In this document: piece by piece, positions 32,802 through 42,153 of the stretch
Position numbering within the stretch: position 1 is the stretch's first letter
Layout: each line of letters starts with the position of its first letter
NCBI RefSeq assembly: GCF_014199205.1
Contig: NZ_JACIJD010000008.1
Span: forward strand, 62,001 to 126,000
Source of the DNA: Muricoccus pecuniae
Lineage (GTDB): Bacteria > Pseudomonadota > Alphaproteobacteria > Acetobacterales > Acetobacteraceae
Reading direction: 5' to 3'
DNA: 64,000 nt
Program-made: the position numbers and the translations under genes
The notes under the pieces: model-generated
The model's input: the letters and a program-made list of their open reading frames with translations, nothing else
Told to the model about the DNA's origin: nothing
Databases searched by the model: none

Positions 32802-33959
32802 ATGGCAAGGACCTTGCGGACGGCGCGCCTGCTCGTCCTCTTTCCAGGGGAGCGGTTCGGCGGGGCCGAGGCCCACACGCTGCGGGTCACCGATGCGGCG
32901 CGAGCCCTGGGGATGGAGGTCACCCTGGCCGCGTCAGGGGCGCTCCACCCCGCCCTGGCCGGCCCGGGCCGGGTGCTGCTGGACCTGCCGCTCGCCTGGC
33001 GCCGGGGCCTGCCCCACACGGCCCGCCGCGCCCAGGCCGAGGCGGCGCGCGCCGCCCTCGACGCCGCCTATCCCGATGTGGTCCTGCTCCCCCTGCCCTG
33101 GCCGGACCAGGCCGGGGGCGCGATGGAGGCGCTGGCGGAGCTGGGCACCCCCACCCTCGTCGTCTGCCATCTCGCGCCGCACGGCGAGGAGCGCCCGCTT
33201 GGGCTGGACGGGGAGGCCCTGCGCGCGGCCTCGGCCATGTGGGCGGACTGGGTGGCCGTCTCCGAGCCCACCGCCGCCCGCGTCTCGCGCTTCCTCGACC
33301 TGCCGCCCGGGCGGGTGGACACGATCCCGAACGGGGTGGATCCGCCCGTGCCAGGGGACCGAGCCGGCCGCCGGGCGGCGCTCCGCGCCCGGCTCGGCCT
33401 CGATGCCGATGCGCCCGTCGCCCTGTTCCTCGGCCGGCTGGACCGGGCGAAGGGCGCCGATCACCTGCCCCTCCTCGCCGAGGCCTTCGCCTGCCGCACC
33501 GGAGGCGTGATCGCCTGCGCCGGCACGGGCAGCCTGGGGGAGGAACTCGCCCGCGCCTCCCCGCCCGGCCATCCGCTCCGGCTGCTCGGCCAGCATCCCA
33601 GGCCGGCGGAGCTGCTGGCCGCCGTGGACGCGCTGGTCATGCCCTCCCGGCTGGAGGGAGCGCCGCTCGCCTTCCTGGAGGCCGCCACCCACGACCTCCC
33701 CGTCGCCGCGAGCCCCGCGGCGCTGGAGGCGCTCGGACCGGCGGCGGGGGATTTCGCGGCCATCGCCGATGCCGAGGATGTCGGTGCCATGGCCGATGCC
33801 CTGGCCGGCTGCCTGGACGCCCACGGCCCCGCGCCGGCGCGGGCGGCGCGGGCCTGGCGCATGGCCACGGCCTGGGACGCGACGGCCATGACCGCGCGCT
33901 ACCTCGCCCGGTTGCGCCGCCTGACCCTTCCACCACTTCACGGAGTCGTGCGCGAGTGA
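32802..33959 (+). CDS. Family 4 glycosyltransferase
   Basis: A 385-residue GT-B enzyme. Motifs in order: FGGAEAHTLRV (donor-proximal glycine loop), VAVSEPTAARVSRFL, the inter-domain IPNGVDPP, LFLGRLDRAKGADHLPLL and SRLEGAPLAFLEAATHDLPV (E-x7-E). It is divergent from galE and is followed 47 nt later by the GT2-GT4 fusion, so it is the first gene of the right-hand arm of the island. Acceptor and donor are unknown. Confidence 0.85.
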   Translation: MARTLRTARLLVLFPGERFGGAEAHTLRVTDAARALGMEVTLAASGALHPALAGPGRVLLDLPLAWRRGLPHTARRAQAEAARAALDAAYPDVVLLPLPWPDQAGGAMEALAELGTPTLVVCHLAPHGEERPLGLDGEALRAASAMWADWVAVSEPTAARVSRFLDLPPGRVDTIPNGVDPPVPGDRAGRRAALRARLGLDADAPVALFLGRLDRAKGADHLPLLAEAFACRTGGVIACAGTGSLGEELARASPPGHPLRLLGQHPRPAELLAAVDALVMPSRLEGAPLAFLEAATHDLPVAASPAALEALGPAAGDFAAIADAEDVGAMADALAGCLDAHGPAPARAARAWRMATAWDATAMTARYLARLRRLTLPPLHGVVRE

Positions 33960-34006
33960 GATAATGGGCCGCGCAGGCGGGGCGGCAAAAGGGGCGCGTG
34001 GACGGC

Positions 34007-36601
34007 ATGGGCTGGCAATCGACGCCGGGCGGAGGCGCAGCGGCACCGGCGGGCGCAACAGCGCCGGCGGGCGCAGGGGCGCCCGAAGTGGCAGTGATCG
34101 TGCCGGCCTGGCAGCAGCCCGCGCTGCTGGCCGAGGCCGTCGAGTCCGTCCTCGCCAGCTGCGGCCGCCGGCGCGTCGCTGCCGTGGTGGTGGATGATGG
34201 CTGCCCGATGGAGGAGACGCGGCGGACGGGGCTGCGCCTCGCCCGTGCCCATCCCGGCAAGGTCCACTTGCTACGCCGCGCCAATGGCGGGCTCTCGGCC
34301 GCGCGCAACACGGGCATCGACTTCGCCCTCCGCGCCTGGCCGGGCTGCCGCTCCCTCTTCTTCCTCGATGCCGACAACCGCCTGGGCCCGCGGCTGATCG
34401 AGCGGGCGGCGGAGTTGCTGGAGGCGTCCGGGCCGGAGACGGGCTGGGTCTATCCCGATTTCGACTTCTTCGGCGTCCCGGAGAGCGCCTCCGCGGCCGG
34501 CGACTACTCCCGCTTCATGCACCTGCTGGAGAATACGAGCGACGCGGGCAGCCTCGTTTCCCGCGCCGTCTTCGAGGCCGGGCTGCGCTTCGACGAGACG
34601 ATGCGGGACGGCTTCGAGGACTGGGATTTCTGGCTCCGCGCCGCCGCCGCGGGCTTCCGGGGCCGGCACCTTCCCATGGGCGGCTTCCGTTACCGCCGGC
34701 GCGCGGGCGGGATGCGACAGGAGGCCGAGCGGCAGAGGCCCGCCATCCTGGCCGGGATGCGCCGCCGCCTCGGGCCGGCGCTCCGCCCGCGCAACCTCCT
34801 GCGGCTGGAGGCGGGGGAGGTGCCGCGCTTCCTCCTGCTCCGCGCGGGATCCTCGGGGGCCGAGCTCGTGGTGGACCCCCTCCGCCCCGCCCTTCCCGCC
34901 CTTCCGCGCGAGGCCGCCCGTCGCCGGCTGGTGGAGGCGAGCCGCCATCCCCAGGCCGTCCATGCGCCGCCCTTCCTCCTCTTCGCCTCCGGCGCGGCGC
35001 TCGATGCCCTCGCGGCGGGGCGGCTGCTGCACAACACGCTCTGGCAGGCCGAGATCCTGCTGCGCGAGGCGGAGGTAGTGTCCGTCACCCTCGCCCCGTC
35101 CGAGGGGGGACGCCTCTCGGTCGAGCGCGGGGAGGGCACGCCGGGCGAGCAGGCGGCGCTCATCCTCTTCCGCAGCCAGCCCTTCGCCGAGGCGGCGGCG
35201 CTCGGCTCCGCCCTCGCCTCCGCGACGCGGCGGGGCGCCACCCTGCGGGTCACCCTTCCCCTGGAAGCCGGAACAGCCATCCCGCCCGCCCTGCCCGAGG
35301 CCGCCGCCGAGTTCGCGGCCCTGGCCGAAGCCTTCGCCACGCGCCATCCCGAGCACGGCGAGTGGCGCGGCGACTGGCGCCGCCCGCGGAGCCGGGCGCA
35401 TCAGGGCTATGGCGAGCTGATCGGGGCCGGGGCGGTGCTGCCCTGGCTCGCACCGGAAAGGGGGCGCGACATCGCCCTCGCCGTCCCCGTCTTCGAGATG
35501 GGCGGGGTGGAGCGCGTGGTGACCAATCTCGCCGCGGTGCTGCGGGAGCGCGGCTGGCGCCCGCATCTCGTCGTCACCGGCGCCGATACCGCCACCCTGC
35601 CGCCCGACGCCCTCGCCGCCTTCGAGACCGTCCAATTCCCGCAGCGCGGGGGGATCGAGGGGAACGACCCCGAGGCCGCGCATCTCGGCGCGCCGCTTCC
35701 AGGCGCGACGTCCCTGCGCGACGCGCTCGGCCAGCTCGCGCCGATGGAGGCGGTGCTCGCCACGCATTCCCAGGGTGTGCACGCCCTGGCGGGGGTGTTG
35801 CGGGGCCTCGGCGTCCTCACCATCGCCGGGCTGCATGTGGTGGAGCGCGATTCCGCCGGAGCGCCCCTGGGCAATCCGCACGCACTCCTCGCCCACGAGG
35901 CGAGCTACGACGCCGTAGCCGTTGTTTCTGAAGGATTACGGGACTGGTGCATCGCCCAGGGCATCCCCGCCTCCAAGGTGCTTCTCGTCCCCAATGGCCC
36001 GGGTCACCCCGCCTTGCCCGGCGCGGCCGAGGCCGCGATGGAGGGCCGGATCGGGCGCGAGGGGCCGCTGCGCGCCCTCTTCCTCGGCCGGCTGGATCCT
36101 CAGAAGGGCCTCACCCGGCTGCGCGACATCGTTGCCCTGACGCCCGGGGTGGAGTGGCGAGCGGCCGGCCGCGCGGTGCTGGACCGCGCGCCCGAACCGA
36201 TCCCGGGCCTGGCCGTCGAGCCGCCCGCCGAGGGCGCGGCGCTGGAAGCCCTGTTCGCCTGGGCGGACGTGCTCGTCCTTCCCTCCCTCTTCGAGGGCTC
36301 GCCGCTCACCATCCCCGAGGCGCAGCGGATGGGCTGCGTCCCCCTCGTCACCCGCACGGGCGCGGTCGCCGAGATGATCGCGGACGGGGTGGACGGATTC
36401 CTCATCCCCGCCCGGCCGAACGGGCGGGACGACCTCCGGGTAGCCTCCGACTTCGCCTCGCGCCTCGCCGCCCTCGCCGCCGACCGCCCGGCCCTGCTCG
36501 CCGCCGCCCGTGCCGCCCATGCCCGCGCCGCCGCCCTGCCCGGCTGGGCGGCGCGGATGGAGCCCCTCCTCGCCCGCCTGGACAAGGTTTCCGCCCCGTG
36601 A
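34007..36601 (+). CDS. GT2-GT4 fusion glycosyltransferase
   Basis: A 864-residue protein with two unrelated glycosyltransferase folds. Residues about 27-250 are a GT2 (GT-A) domain: VIVPAWQQPAL, VVVDDG, ANGGLSAARNTGID and the metal-binding FLDADN. Residues about 488-860 are a GT4 (GT-B) domain: EMGGVERVVTNLA, FLGRLDPQKGL and LFEGSPLTIPEAQRMG. The intervening 220 residues match nothing I know. One chain could add two different sugars in sequence. ATG 34007 is preferred to GTG 33998, since the AGGGG at 33990-33994 is only 3 nt from the GTG; the choice changes three residues. The stop overlaps the next gene as GTGA. Confidence 0.83.
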   Translation: MGWQSTPGGGAAAPAGATAPAGAGAPEVAVIVPAWQQPALLAEAVESVLASCGRRRVAAVVVDDGCPMEETRRTGLRLARAHPGKVHLLRRANGGLSAARNTGIDFALRAWPGCRSLFFLDADNRLGPRLIERAAELLEASGPETGWVYPDFDFFGVPESASAAGDYSRFMHLLENTSDAGSLVSRAVFEAGLRFDETMRDGFEDWDFWLRAAAAGFRGRHLPMGGFRYRRRAGGMRQEAERQRPAILAGMRRRLGPALRPRNLLRLEAGEVPRFLLLRAGSSGAELVVDPLRPALPALPREAARRRLVEASRHPQAVHAPPFLLFASGAALDALAAGRLLHNTLWQAEILLREAEVVSVTLAPSEGGRLSVERGEGTPGEQAALILFRSQPFAEAAALGSALASATRRGATLRVTLPLEAGTAIPPALPEAAAEFAALAEAFATRHPEHGEWRGDWRRPRSRAHQGYGELIGAGAVLPWLAPERGRDIALAVPVFEMGGVERVVTNLAAVLRERGWRPHLVVTGADTATLPPDALAAFETVQFPQRGGIEGNDPEAAHLGAPLPGATSLRDALGQLAPMEAVLATHSQGVHALAGVLRGLGVLTIAGLHVVERDSAGAPLGNPHALLAHEASYDAVAVVSEGLRDWCIAQGIPASKVLLVPNGPGHPALPGAAEAAMEGRIGREGPLRALFLGRLDPQKGLTRLRDIVALTPGVEWRAAGRAVLDRAPEPIPGLAVEPPAEGAALEALFAWADVLVLPSLFEGSPLTIPEAQRMGCVPLVTRTGAVAEMIADGVDGFLIPARPNGRDDLRVASDFASRLAALAADRPALLAAARAAHARAAALPGWAARMEPLLARLDKVSAP

Positions 36602-38910
36602 CCCTGCGCGCCGATCCCGCCCATCTCGCCGCCCTCGCCGGCGGCCGCCCAGCTGTCCTCGTGGCTGAGGGGGTGATGGACCCCTCCCCGCTCGCCGTGC
36701 CGGGGCTGGAGGTCTGGAGCATCGCCGCCCGCGGCGGCGCGCTGCTGCTGCATCCCCAGGGCACGCGCGCGCCGGATCCCGAGACGGCGATCCCGCTGGC
36801 CACGCCGCCGATGGGGGGCCTCGCCCTCATCGCCAGTGACCGCGCGCGGATCGCGCCGGTCGCGCGCTGGTGGGTGGAGGCGGCCGGGCTGCCGGCGCCG
36901 CCCTTCGTGCCGGCCGCGACGGGACAGGCGGCGCTGCCCGGCCTGCTCGCGATCCTCGCCGCGGAGCTGGCGGCGGCCCAGGCACGGGAGAACGAGGCCT
37001 GCCGCGCGCTGGTGGCGGCCCGGCAGGAGATGGAGGAGACGCGGGAGGCCATGGCGGACACGGCCCGCCTCCTCGCCCACCGCCCGCCCGTCGCGCCGCG
37101 GCTCATCCTCTCGGGCGAGGCCGGGGCGGCGACCCTGCCCCATGGGCGCCACGCACTCGGCACGGGGCTCGCGGGGCTGGCCGCCATCGCCGTCCACCTC
37201 GCCGGGGCGGCGGAGGGCGACGGGCTGCTGCGCTTTCGCCTTATCGGCGGGGAGAGCGACCGCGTCCTCGGCGCCTGGTCCGTGCCCGCCGCCGAACTCG
37301 CCCCGGGCTGGCTCACCCTCGAGCTTCCCACGCCGCTCGGTCCCTTCCGCGAGACGGCGGTGCTGGAGGTGCTGGCCGAGGGTGAAGGCCTTCCGCCCCT
37401 CTCGGCCGAGCTTCGCTGGGCCGGGACGGAGGGGGAGCACCCCCTCGCGATCCGTGCCTGGGCCGGCGCCCCGGGCAGCCGCTACCTTGCCCCGGCGCAC
37501 TGGGTGCCGGAGGAGGTCGGGCTCGGCCTGCCCGGCGCCGATGTCCCTCTCGCCCTGCCGGCCCCGGCCTGGGCCGCTGCACGGGTGATCGAGGGGGCGG
37601 TGAGCAGCATCGCCCTGGGCGACGAGCCGCCGCGCCCACTGTTGCGCGCGCCTGCCGGGGAGCGGGCGCTCCTGCTCCTGCCCCTTATCCACGCGCCGGG
37701 CTTCGACCGCCTGCGGATCGCCTTCGCGAACGGAACGGGTGCCGGGGCCTCAGTTGCCACTTGGCTCCGCCCCGCCGATCCAGCGCCCGCCGGAGCGGCG
37801 GATCTCGACGGGCCGGCCGCCGGGGCCGCGGAGAGCGGATGGCGTGCCCTGCCGGAAGAGGGGCTGGAGCTCACCCTGCCCCTCTCCGCCCTGCTGGGTG
37901 GCCGCGCGGCCCTCGCGATCGCCCTGCGGGCGGGAGAGGCGGAAGCCTCCGTCGAGGTCGAGGGCGTGGCCCTCTCGGCCCAGCGCACGGGGGCACTCCC
38001 CGCGCCACAGCGCCCGGCCGCCGCGCCGGAGGAGGCCAGGGAGACGCTCCTCGGCACGCCCCCGCAGCCCGCGGAGGTGCCCGTCGCCGCGGTGCCCGAC
38101 GAGGAGGCGGAAGCGGCCGCCGTGAAGCCTCCGGAGGCCTCGCCCCTCCCCGAGGAAGGGGTGGAGGAGGCCGGGGAGCCGGCCGGGCCCAGTGAAGTAC
38201 CGGCAGCCGGCCCGGATGAGGACGTTGCCGCGGCGCCCGAGGCCGCGCCTTCCCCTATCGTCACCTCGCCCGCCCCTGCGCCGGCGACGCCCCCCCCATC
38301 ATCGCCCGGCCTGGAGGAGTACCGGCCGATCGTGCTCCCCTTGCCCGTCCCGGTGGAGATGCCGGCGGGGCCCGCGCCCTCGGCGGAGCAGCCCGCGCCG
38401 CTGGCCGCCCTGCCCCGCCCGGTGGCGCCCGCGGTCCGCACGGGTCCGATCAACCCCCTGCCCGGGCGAGCCCCCGCGCGCTTCGAGGCCGTCCGGCTCC
38501 ATCAGCACATGCCCGGCGACTCCTATCGCCATCTCGACATGACGGTGGCCAGCCTCGCCAGCGGCCCGATGCGCTGGGCCGCCGTGAGGGTGAAGCTCGT
38601 GAGCAAGGACGGCGAGCCGCGGCTCGAATTCCGCCGCGCGACCGGCTGGCCGCAGGTCTTCCGCGACTGGCTCGGCCGGTCGAGCGACAAGTTCGGGCCC
38701 TTCCTCCGGATCGCCCTGCCGGAGCTGCGCGACTTCCTCGAATCCATCACGGACGAGCGCGACGCCGCGATGATGCAGGCGCTCTTCGCCGTGCTGCCGC
38801 GCGCCGCCGAGGATGCCTGCCGCCAGGCCGGCCTCTCCGTCGCCGACACGGCGGCATGGGTGGAGCGCGCGCGGGAGTTGCAGGAGACCGGAATCCGCGC
38901 CGCCGCATGA
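36598..38910 (+). CDS. Large unknown protein of the glycan island
   Basis: A 770-residue protein without a family I can name. Residues 1-110 look like a small alpha/beta domain, 115-165 a helical segment, and 170-460 a run of beta-rich modules. Residues about 465-615 are a low-complexity Pro/Ala/Glu linker. The compact C-terminal domain (about 620-770) contains HQHMPGDSYRHLDMTVASL and ends in helices. There is no signal peptide or membrane segment. It is coupled to the GT2-GT4 gene by a GTGA overlap (GTG start at 36598). The modular, linker-tethered plan suggests a scaffold or glycan-length or acceptor-recognition protein; that is inference. Confidence 0.68.
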   Translation: MTLRADPAHLAALAGGRPAVLVAEGVMDPSPLAVPGLEVWSIAARGGALLLHPQGTRAPDPETAIPLATPPMGGLALIASDRARIAPVARWWVEAAGLPAPPFVPAATGQAALPGLLAILAAELAAAQARENEACRALVAARQEMEETREAMADTARLLAHRPPVAPRLILSGEAGAATLPHGRHALGTGLAGLAAIAVHLAGAAEGDGLLRFRLIGGESDRVLGAWSVPAAELAPGWLTLELPTPLGPFRETAVLEVLAEGEGLPPLSAELRWAGTEGEHPLAIRAWAGAPGSRYLAPAHWVPEEVGLGLPGADVPLALPAPAWAAARVIEGAVSSIALGDEPPRPLLRAPAGERALLLLPLIHAPGFDRLRIAFANGTGAGASVATWLRPADPAPAGAADLDGPAAGAAESGWRALPEEGLELTLPLSALLGGRAALAIALRAGEAEASVEVEGVALSAQRTGALPAPQRPAAAPEEARETLLGTPPQPAEVPVAAVPDEEAEAAAVKPPEASPLPEEGVEEAGEPAGPSEVPAAGPDEDVAAAPEAAPSPIVTSPAPAPATPPPSSPGLEEYRPIVLPLPVPVEMPAGPAPSAEQPAPLAALPRPVAPAVRTGPINPLPGRAPARFEAVRLHQHMPGDSYRHLDMTVASLASGPMRWAAVRVKLVSKDGEPRLEFRRATGWPQVFRDWLGRSSDKFGPFLRIALPELRDFLESITDERDAAMMQALFAVLPRAAEDACRQAGLSVADTAAWVERARELQETGIRAAA

Positions 38911-38929
38911 GGCGGCGCGGGCGGGAGGC

Positions 38930-40138
38930 TCAGACCCGCTCGATCACCATGGCGATGCCCTGGCCGACGCCGATGCACATGGTGCAGAGGGCATAGCGCC
39001 CCCCGCGCCGGTGCAGCTCGTGGACGGCGGTCTGGACCAGCCGCGCGCCGCTCATCCCGAGGGGATGGCCGAGCGCGATGGCGCCGCCATTGGGGTTCAC
39101 GTGCTCGGCATCATCGGGCAGGCCGAGGTCGCGCGTGACGGCGAGCGCCTGGGCGGCGAAGGCCTCGTTCAGCTCGATCACGTCCATGTCCGAGAGCTTC
39201 AGCCCCGCCCGCTCCAGCACCTTGCGCGTGGCGGGGGCGGGACCGAAGCCCATGATCCGCGGGGGGACGCCGGCGGTTGCGGTGGCGACCACGCGCGCCC
39301 GCGGGGTAAGCCCGTGGCGCGCGGCGGCCGCCTCGTCGGCGACGATGATGGCGCAGGCGCCGTCATTCACGCCCGAGGCGTTCCCCGCCGTCACGCTCCC
39401 GCCCTCCTTGCGGAACGGGGTGGGCAGCTTCGCCAGCGCCTCGGCCGTGGTGTCGGGGCGGAGGTGCTCGTCCTGCGAGAAGACCACCGGGTCGCCCTTG
39501 CGGCGGGGGATGGTGACGGGGACGATCTCCTCGGCGAAGCGCCCGGCCTTCTGGGCGGCACCGGCGCGCTGCTGGCTGCGGAGGGCGAAGGCATCCTGGT
39601 CCGCGCGGCTCACCCCGAAGTCCTGCGCCACATTCTCCGCCGTCTCGGGCATGGAATCAACGCCATGGCCCTTCTTCATCAGCGGGTTCACGAAGCGCCA
39701 GCCGATGGTGGTGTCGTAGATCTCGGCCACGCGGCCGAAGGCCTCGGCGCTCTTGCCCTGCACGAAAGGCGCGCGCGTCATGCTCTCCACGCCGCCGGCC
39801 AGCATGAAGGAGGCCTCGCCCGCCTTGATGGCCCGCGCCGCGATGCCGACCGCATCCATGCCCGAGCCGCAGAGGCGGTTCACCGTGCTGCCGCCCACCG
39901 TCTCGGGCAGGCCGGCCAGGAGAAGCGCCATGCGCGCGACGTTGCGGTTGTCCTCGCCCGCCTGGTTGGCGCAGCCGAAGACCACGTCGTCCAGTGCGGC
40001 CCAGTCCACGCCGGGGTTGCGGGCCATCAGCGCCTTGAGCGGCACCGCGCCCAGGTCGTCCGCCCGCACGGCGGAGAGCCCGCCGGCATAGCGGCCGATC
40101 GCGGTTCGGGCAGCGTCGCAGATAAGGGCCTCGGCCAT
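38930..40138 (-). CDS. pcaF: 3-oxoadipyl-CoA thiolase / acetyl-CoA acyltransferase
   Basis: A 402-residue type II thiolase. The acyl-accepting cysteine is in [12 protein letters not shown] (C90), the catalytic His in [11 protein letters not shown] (H358) and the proton-donor Cys in [10 protein letters not shown] (C388). Segments such as [35 protein letters not shown] and [13 protein letters not shown] match the PcaF/PaaJ subgroup, which cleaves 3-oxoadipyl-CoA to succinyl-CoA and acetyl-CoA in aromatic degradation. No other pca or paa genes are next to it, so a general beta-ketothiolase role cannot be excluded. ATG 40138 begins the conserved fold. It converges with the unknown island protein. 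Confidence 0.87.
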   Translation of the reverse strand: MAEALICDAARTAIGRYAGGLSAVRADDLGAVPLKALMARNPGVDWAALDDVVFGCANQAGEDNRNVARMALLLAGLPETVGGSTVNRLCGSGMDAVGIAARAIKAGEASFMLAGGVESMTRAPFVQGKSAEAFGRVAEIYDTTIGWRFVNPLMKKGHGVDSMPETAENVAQDFGVSRADQDAFALRSQQRAGAAQKAGRFAEEIVPVTIPRRKGDPVVFSQDEHLRPDTTAEALAKLPTPFRKEGGSVTAGNASGVNDGACAIIVADEAAAARHGLTPRARVVATATAGVPPRIMGFGPAPATRKVLERAGLKLSDMDVIELNEAFAAQALAVTRDLGLPDDAEHVNPNGGAIALGHPLGMSGARLVQTAVHELHRRGGRYALCTMCIGVGQGIAMVIERV

Positions 40139-40210
40139 GGCGTCCTCCGGTTCCGTCCTGCCATCGCAGGAAGCCCATCCGGCAGCCGGCGGCAAGGGGC
40201 CGGCGGGCGA

Positions 40211-41407
40211 CTATCCCGGCCGGCGCAGCGCCATCAGGGCAAGAAGCGAGATCAGCCCGACGCCCGCATAGAGCCAGAGCGCCCCCAGCCCCACCCGCTC
40301 CAGCGCGAGGCCGAAAGCGAGCGGCGCCAGGGCCTGCAGCAGCCGCATGGGAGCGAGCAGGATCCCCTGCCGGGCGCCGTAGCCCTGGGCGCCGAACAGC
40401 GCGAGGGGCAGTGTCCCCCGCACGATGGTCAGCATGCCGTTCCCCGCGCCGTGGATGACGGCGAAGGCGGCCGGTGCCAGCGCGCCGCCGCTCCCCAGCC
40501 CCAGCGCCGCGGCGGCCAGCGGGTGGGCCGCGGTGGCGAGCCGCGCCGAGACGAGGGGCGGGACGCGCCGCAGCAGGGAGGCGTCAAGCACGCGGGAGAG
40601 CACCTGCATGGGCCCGACGAGGCTCGCAGCGACCAGCGCCGCCTCGGGCGCCACCCCGGCGCGCGCCAGCACGCCCGGCAGGTGCGCGGCCATCGCCGCG
40701 ATGTTGAATCCCGTGCCGGTGAGGGCAAGGGCGAGCAGGGCCAGCTGCCCCCAGCCCGCGGCCCCCTCCGGATCCTCGGCACTGGCGGGGCCCGGGACAG
40801 GCGGCGGTGCCGGCGGGATGAGCAGCAGGTGCAGCGGCAGGGCCAGGCCGAGATGAAGGACCGCCCAGGCGAGGCAGGCGCCCCGCCAGCCGAAGGAGGT
40901 TTCGAGCCAGGCCGTGAGCGGCCAGCCGATGGTGCTGGCGAAGCCCGCCATCACCGTGATCCCCGTGATCGCGCCGCGCGCCTCCCGGCCATAGAGGCCG
41001 GCCACGGTCGCGAAGGCGGAGTCGTAGAGGCCGAGCGCCATGCCGAGCCCGAGCATCCCCCAGCCGAGGAACAGGACGGACACCCAGCCAGCAGGCGCGG
41101 CGAACAGCAGCAGGAGCCCCGATGCGAAAGCGAGGTTGGAGGCGGCGAGCACGCCGCGGCCGCCCTTGCGGTCGATCAGCCTCCCCACCCACGGGCCGAG
41201 CACCGCGGTCAGCAGCAGGGAGGCGGAGAAGGCAGCGAAGATGGCACTTGCGGGCAGTGAGAAATCGGCCGCCATCGGAGCTGCGAGGATGGCGGGCAGG
41301 TAATAGGAAGAGGCCCAGGCGATCGTCTGGGCGACTCCCAGCGCCCCTACGATCCGTCGGCGTCCTGGCTTCGGCGGATCGCGCCGCCCTGCATCTGGCT
41401 CTTGCAC
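40211..41407 (-). CDS. MFS transporter
   Basis: A 398-residue membrane protein with about twelve hydrophobic helices. The motif-A-like loop between helices 2 and 3 is LGPWVGRLIDRKGGRGV, and a charged cytoplasmic stretch separates the two halves (near PGPASAEDPEGAAGWG). It resembles the OxlT-like/monocarboxylate-like MFS group, so a small organic anion is possible; substrate is not shown. The start is uncertain: GTG 41407 gives a normal short N-terminal tail, whereas an upstream TTG at 41527 would overlap the preceding gene and add 40 residues unlike a transporter N-terminus. It lies 72 nt upstream of the thiolase gene on the same strand. Confidence 0.8.
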   Translation of the reverse strand: MQEPDAGRRDPPKPGRRRIVGALGVAQTIAWASSYYLPAILAAPMAADFSLPASAIFAAFSASLLLTAVLGPWVGRLIDRKGGRGVLAASNLAFASGLLLLFAAPAGWVSVLFLGWGMLGLGMALGLYDSAFATVAGLYGREARGAITGITVMAGFASTIGWPLTAWLETSFGWRGACLAWAVLHLGLALPLHLLLIPPAPPPVPGPASAEDPEGAAGWGQLALLALALTGTGFNIAAMAAHLPGVLARAGVAPEAALVAASLVGPMQVLSRVLDASLLRRVPPLVSARLATAAHPLAAAALGLGSGGALAPAAFAVIHGAGNGMLTIVRGTLPLALFGAQGYGARQGILLAPMRLLQALAPLAFGLALERVGLGALWLYAGVGLISLLALMALRRPG

Positions 41408-41453
41408 GCGCCGATGAAGCGGGATGCCGAGCCTCTCCGCAAGGGCCCGGCCC

Positions 41454-41996
41454 TCACTCCATAGCGGGCCGGGATGGGATGCAGGGGCCGGTGGCGACAA
41501 GCGCCGCGCCGGCCGGTACCGGGCCAAGCTGCGCGATCTCCACCTCGTGCAGTCGCAGCGCGCTGAGCAACCGGTCCACCGCGTAGTCCGGCGGGCGGGG
41601 CGCCCCGTGGGCAGACTTCGCGGAGGGCGTCGAGATTACCGGGACTTGCTGGCCGGTGACGGGCGGGCGCCGAGCGCCGCTCAGGGCAGGAAGCTCAGGC
41701 CTGAGGCGCGCTTCCACCACGCGGCGCGCCACGGCGGAAGCCGAGCCCCCGCCGGCCCCGGCCAGTACCCGCAGCGCCATGTCCAGCGCTGCTTCCCGCG
41801 CGATGAGCCAGGCCCGGACTTCAGCGATCTCGTCGAAGCCGACCGCTTCCGGCAGGCGCAGGGCCAGCGCCGGGAGGCTCCGGTGGCGCGGGCCGCCGGC
41901 CAGCAGCCCCGTCACGCGCCGCGCGCGCACGGCGCCGAAGCCCGGTGTCCCGTGACGTGCGACACCGAGCAGGAGAAAGGGCGTCTCGCTTACCAT
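41454..41996 (-). CDS. Hypothetical protein
   Basis: A 180-residue protein I do not recognise. Residues 1-75 carry a plausible alpha/beta pattern (FLLLGVARHGTPGFGAVRAR, then a helix DEIAEVRAWLIAREAALDMALRVL). The rest is Pro/Ala/Arg-rich and less structured until a short VDRLLSALRLHEVEIAQLG segment. There is no signal peptide, membrane helix or metal motif. It lies upstream of the MFS gene on the same strand and divergent from ugpB. Coding potential is moderate, and in DNA this GC-rich a spurious frame of this length is possible. Confidence 0.45.
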   Translation of the reverse strand: MVSETPFLLLGVARHGTPGFGAVRARRVTGLLAGGPRHRSLPALALRLPEAVGFDEIAEVRAWLIAREAALDMALRVLAGAGGGSASAVARRVVEARLRPELPALSGARRPPVTGQQVPVISTPSAKSAHGAPRPPDYAVDRLLSALRLHEVEIAQLGPVPAGAALVATGPCIPSRPAME

Positions 41997-42153
41997 TCCG
42001 GCGATCCTGCGCCGCCGAGGTCAAGTCGCGGTTAACACCGATGCCGAAAACGAGAGGGCCGCCGGCCTTCCACGAACCCGTCATACGACTGTAGTCTCAC
42101 TGCAACATGGGGAGAATAACCCCGGCGCCATCGACCTCAGGGAAGGAATCAGT

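Noticed and set aside
23337-38910. Classical capsule or O-antigen locus
   Set aside because: No Wzx, Wzy, Wzz, ABC exporter, priming transferase or chain-length regulator can be found among the genes here.
42070-42112. Sigma-70-like promoter on the minus strand (TTGCAG ... TATGAC) upstream of 41996
   Set aside because: The spacer is only about 14 nt and the consensus match is weak, so it was not listed as a feature.
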